From contig NZ_PKEK01000042.1 of the NCBI RefSeq assembly GCF_002863225.1, positions 1 to 51,050 of the forward strand: 51,050 nt of DNA, read 5' to 3'. Shown here in pieces: positions 50,682-51,050 of the stretch (positions within the stretch are counted from its first letter, which is position 1; every line of letters begins with the position of its first letter). Made by a program: the position numbers and the translations under genes. The notes beneath the pieces are model-generated. The model ran no database searches and was not told the DNA's origin. It was given only the letters and a program-made list of their open reading frames with translations. This stretch comes from Mycobacterium sp. Its GTDB lineage: Bacteria; Actinomycetota; Actinomycetes; Mycobacteriales; Mycobacteriaceae.

Positions 50682-51050
50682 GTGGACACCGTGGCTGACG
50701 AGGTCGACGGCCCCAAGGATCCCGTCAAGGCGAAGGCCGATGCGCTCGCGTTGGCTGAGCAGGCCGAGGCCGAAGCCGCCGAGGCCGAGGCGCTCGCCGC
50801 GGCCGCGCGTGCCCGCGCCCGCGCCATCAAGCTGCGGCGTGAAGCGCAGGCCCAGATCGAGGCTGCCGCGGCGGCCGAAGCTGAGGCGGCTACCGAAACC
50901 CGGGCAGCGGAGGCCGAAACCAAAACGGCGACCAAAACCCCGGCGGCTACCGAAACTCCGGTGGCCGAGACCGAAGCCAAGACCGAAGCCGGCCCCGGCG
51001 CCGACGAAACGCCGGAGGCCGCCGAGGAGGTCGAGCAGCCGACCGAGACC
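50682..51050 (+). CDS. Mce-associated-type membrane protein, N-terminal part (cut by window edge)
   Basis: The frame is open from GTG 50682 to the end (123 codons). It codes for an Ala/Glu-rich, probably helical or coiled segment: VDGPKDPVKAKADALALAEQ then a run of AEAEAAEAEALAAAARARAR and IKLRREAQAQIEAAAAAE, followed by Thr/Glu/Pro-rich repeats (TETPVAETEAKTEAG). Mycobacterial Mce-associated proteins often start with this kind of AEAEALAAAARARAR cytoplasmic segment before a single membrane span and an outer NTF2-like domain; both would lie beyond the window. A second in-frame GTG at 50691 is an alternative start. The assignment is tentative because of low complexity. Confidence 0.5.
   Translation, partial: MDTVADEVDGPKDPVKAKADALALAEQAEAEAAEAEALAAAARARARAIKLRREAQAQIEAAAAAEAEAATETRAAEAETKTATKTPAATETPVAETEAKTEAGPGADETPEAAEEVEQPTET

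Noticed and set aside
50558..50980. A 140-codon Ala/Ser/Val-rich frame on the minus strand
   Set aside because: It is the shadow of the Ala/Glu-rich Mce-associated-type protein on the plus strand.

Overview
The window (about 65-70% GC by eye, NTG starts, strong GAGGAG ribosome sites alternating with apparently leaderless starts) looks like a chromosomal piece of a Mycobacterium, most likely an environmental or rapid-growing type. The evidence is a single-chain 3076-residue FAS-I next to acpS, an F420-type luciferase-like oxidoreductase, a mycofactocin-type short-chain dehydrogenase, heteromeric FadE pairs, KshA- and KstD-like steroid-type oxidoreductases, and the start of an Mce-associated-type membrane protein at the right edge.

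Layout. 1-116 is the tail of an IS30-type transposase cut by the window edge. 172-9883 is the acpS-fas pair (minus strand) with a structured upstream region reaching 10373. 10374-13383 holds an LtrA-like membrane protein and a membrane-anchored Ser/Thr kinase homologue whose catalytic residues are all lost (a predicted pseudokinase). From 13391 to about 46000 there is one large catabolic island: a lipocalin/CrtC-like protein and an aldehyde dehydrogenase; a five-gene minus operon (KshA-like Rieske oxygenase, acyl-CoA ligase, SnoaL-like protein, two MaoC-type hydratase subunits); a P450 with a convergent P450-type ferredoxin and a double-domain CaiB/BaiF CoA transferase; a GntR regulator with an SDR; an F420-type LLM oxidoreductase; a plus-strand operon of four acyl-CoA dehydrogenase subunits and an acyl-CoA ligase; a secreted beta-trefoil protein; a TetR-hotdog fusion regulator; an amidohydrolase and a crotonase; then a nine-gene minus operon (mycofactocin-type SDR, EthD-like protein, E1 alpha, E1 beta, lone lipoyl domain, crotonase, acyl-CoA ligase, Rieske ring-hydroxylating oxygenase, KstD-like flavoprotein). 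46235-50561 carries htpG and another acyl-CoA dehydrogenase pair; 50682 to the end is the N-terminus of the Mce-associated-type protein.

How it fits together (inference). The island has all the steps for taking apart a hydrophobic, probably polycyclic or terpenoid-like substrate: oxygenation (P450 plus ferredoxin, two Rieske oxygenases), ring dehydrogenation (KstD-like), CoA activation (three ligases and a CoA transferase), and beta-oxidation (FadE pairs, MaoC and crotonase hydratases, SDRs, a thiamine-dependent dehydrogenase). The substrate cannot be read from sequence. Two regulatory signals seem to tie the island together: an 18-bp AT-rich motif (CTAT-N10-ATAG type) sits in four of its divergent intergenic regions, and a TGGTAA/TTACCA palindrome lies both upstream of the TetR-hotdog gene (degenerate copy) and upstream of the amidohydrolase gene just after it (perfect copy).

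No tRNA, rRNA, CRISPR array or phage module was seen. Domain calls are from reading motifs, without database searches.
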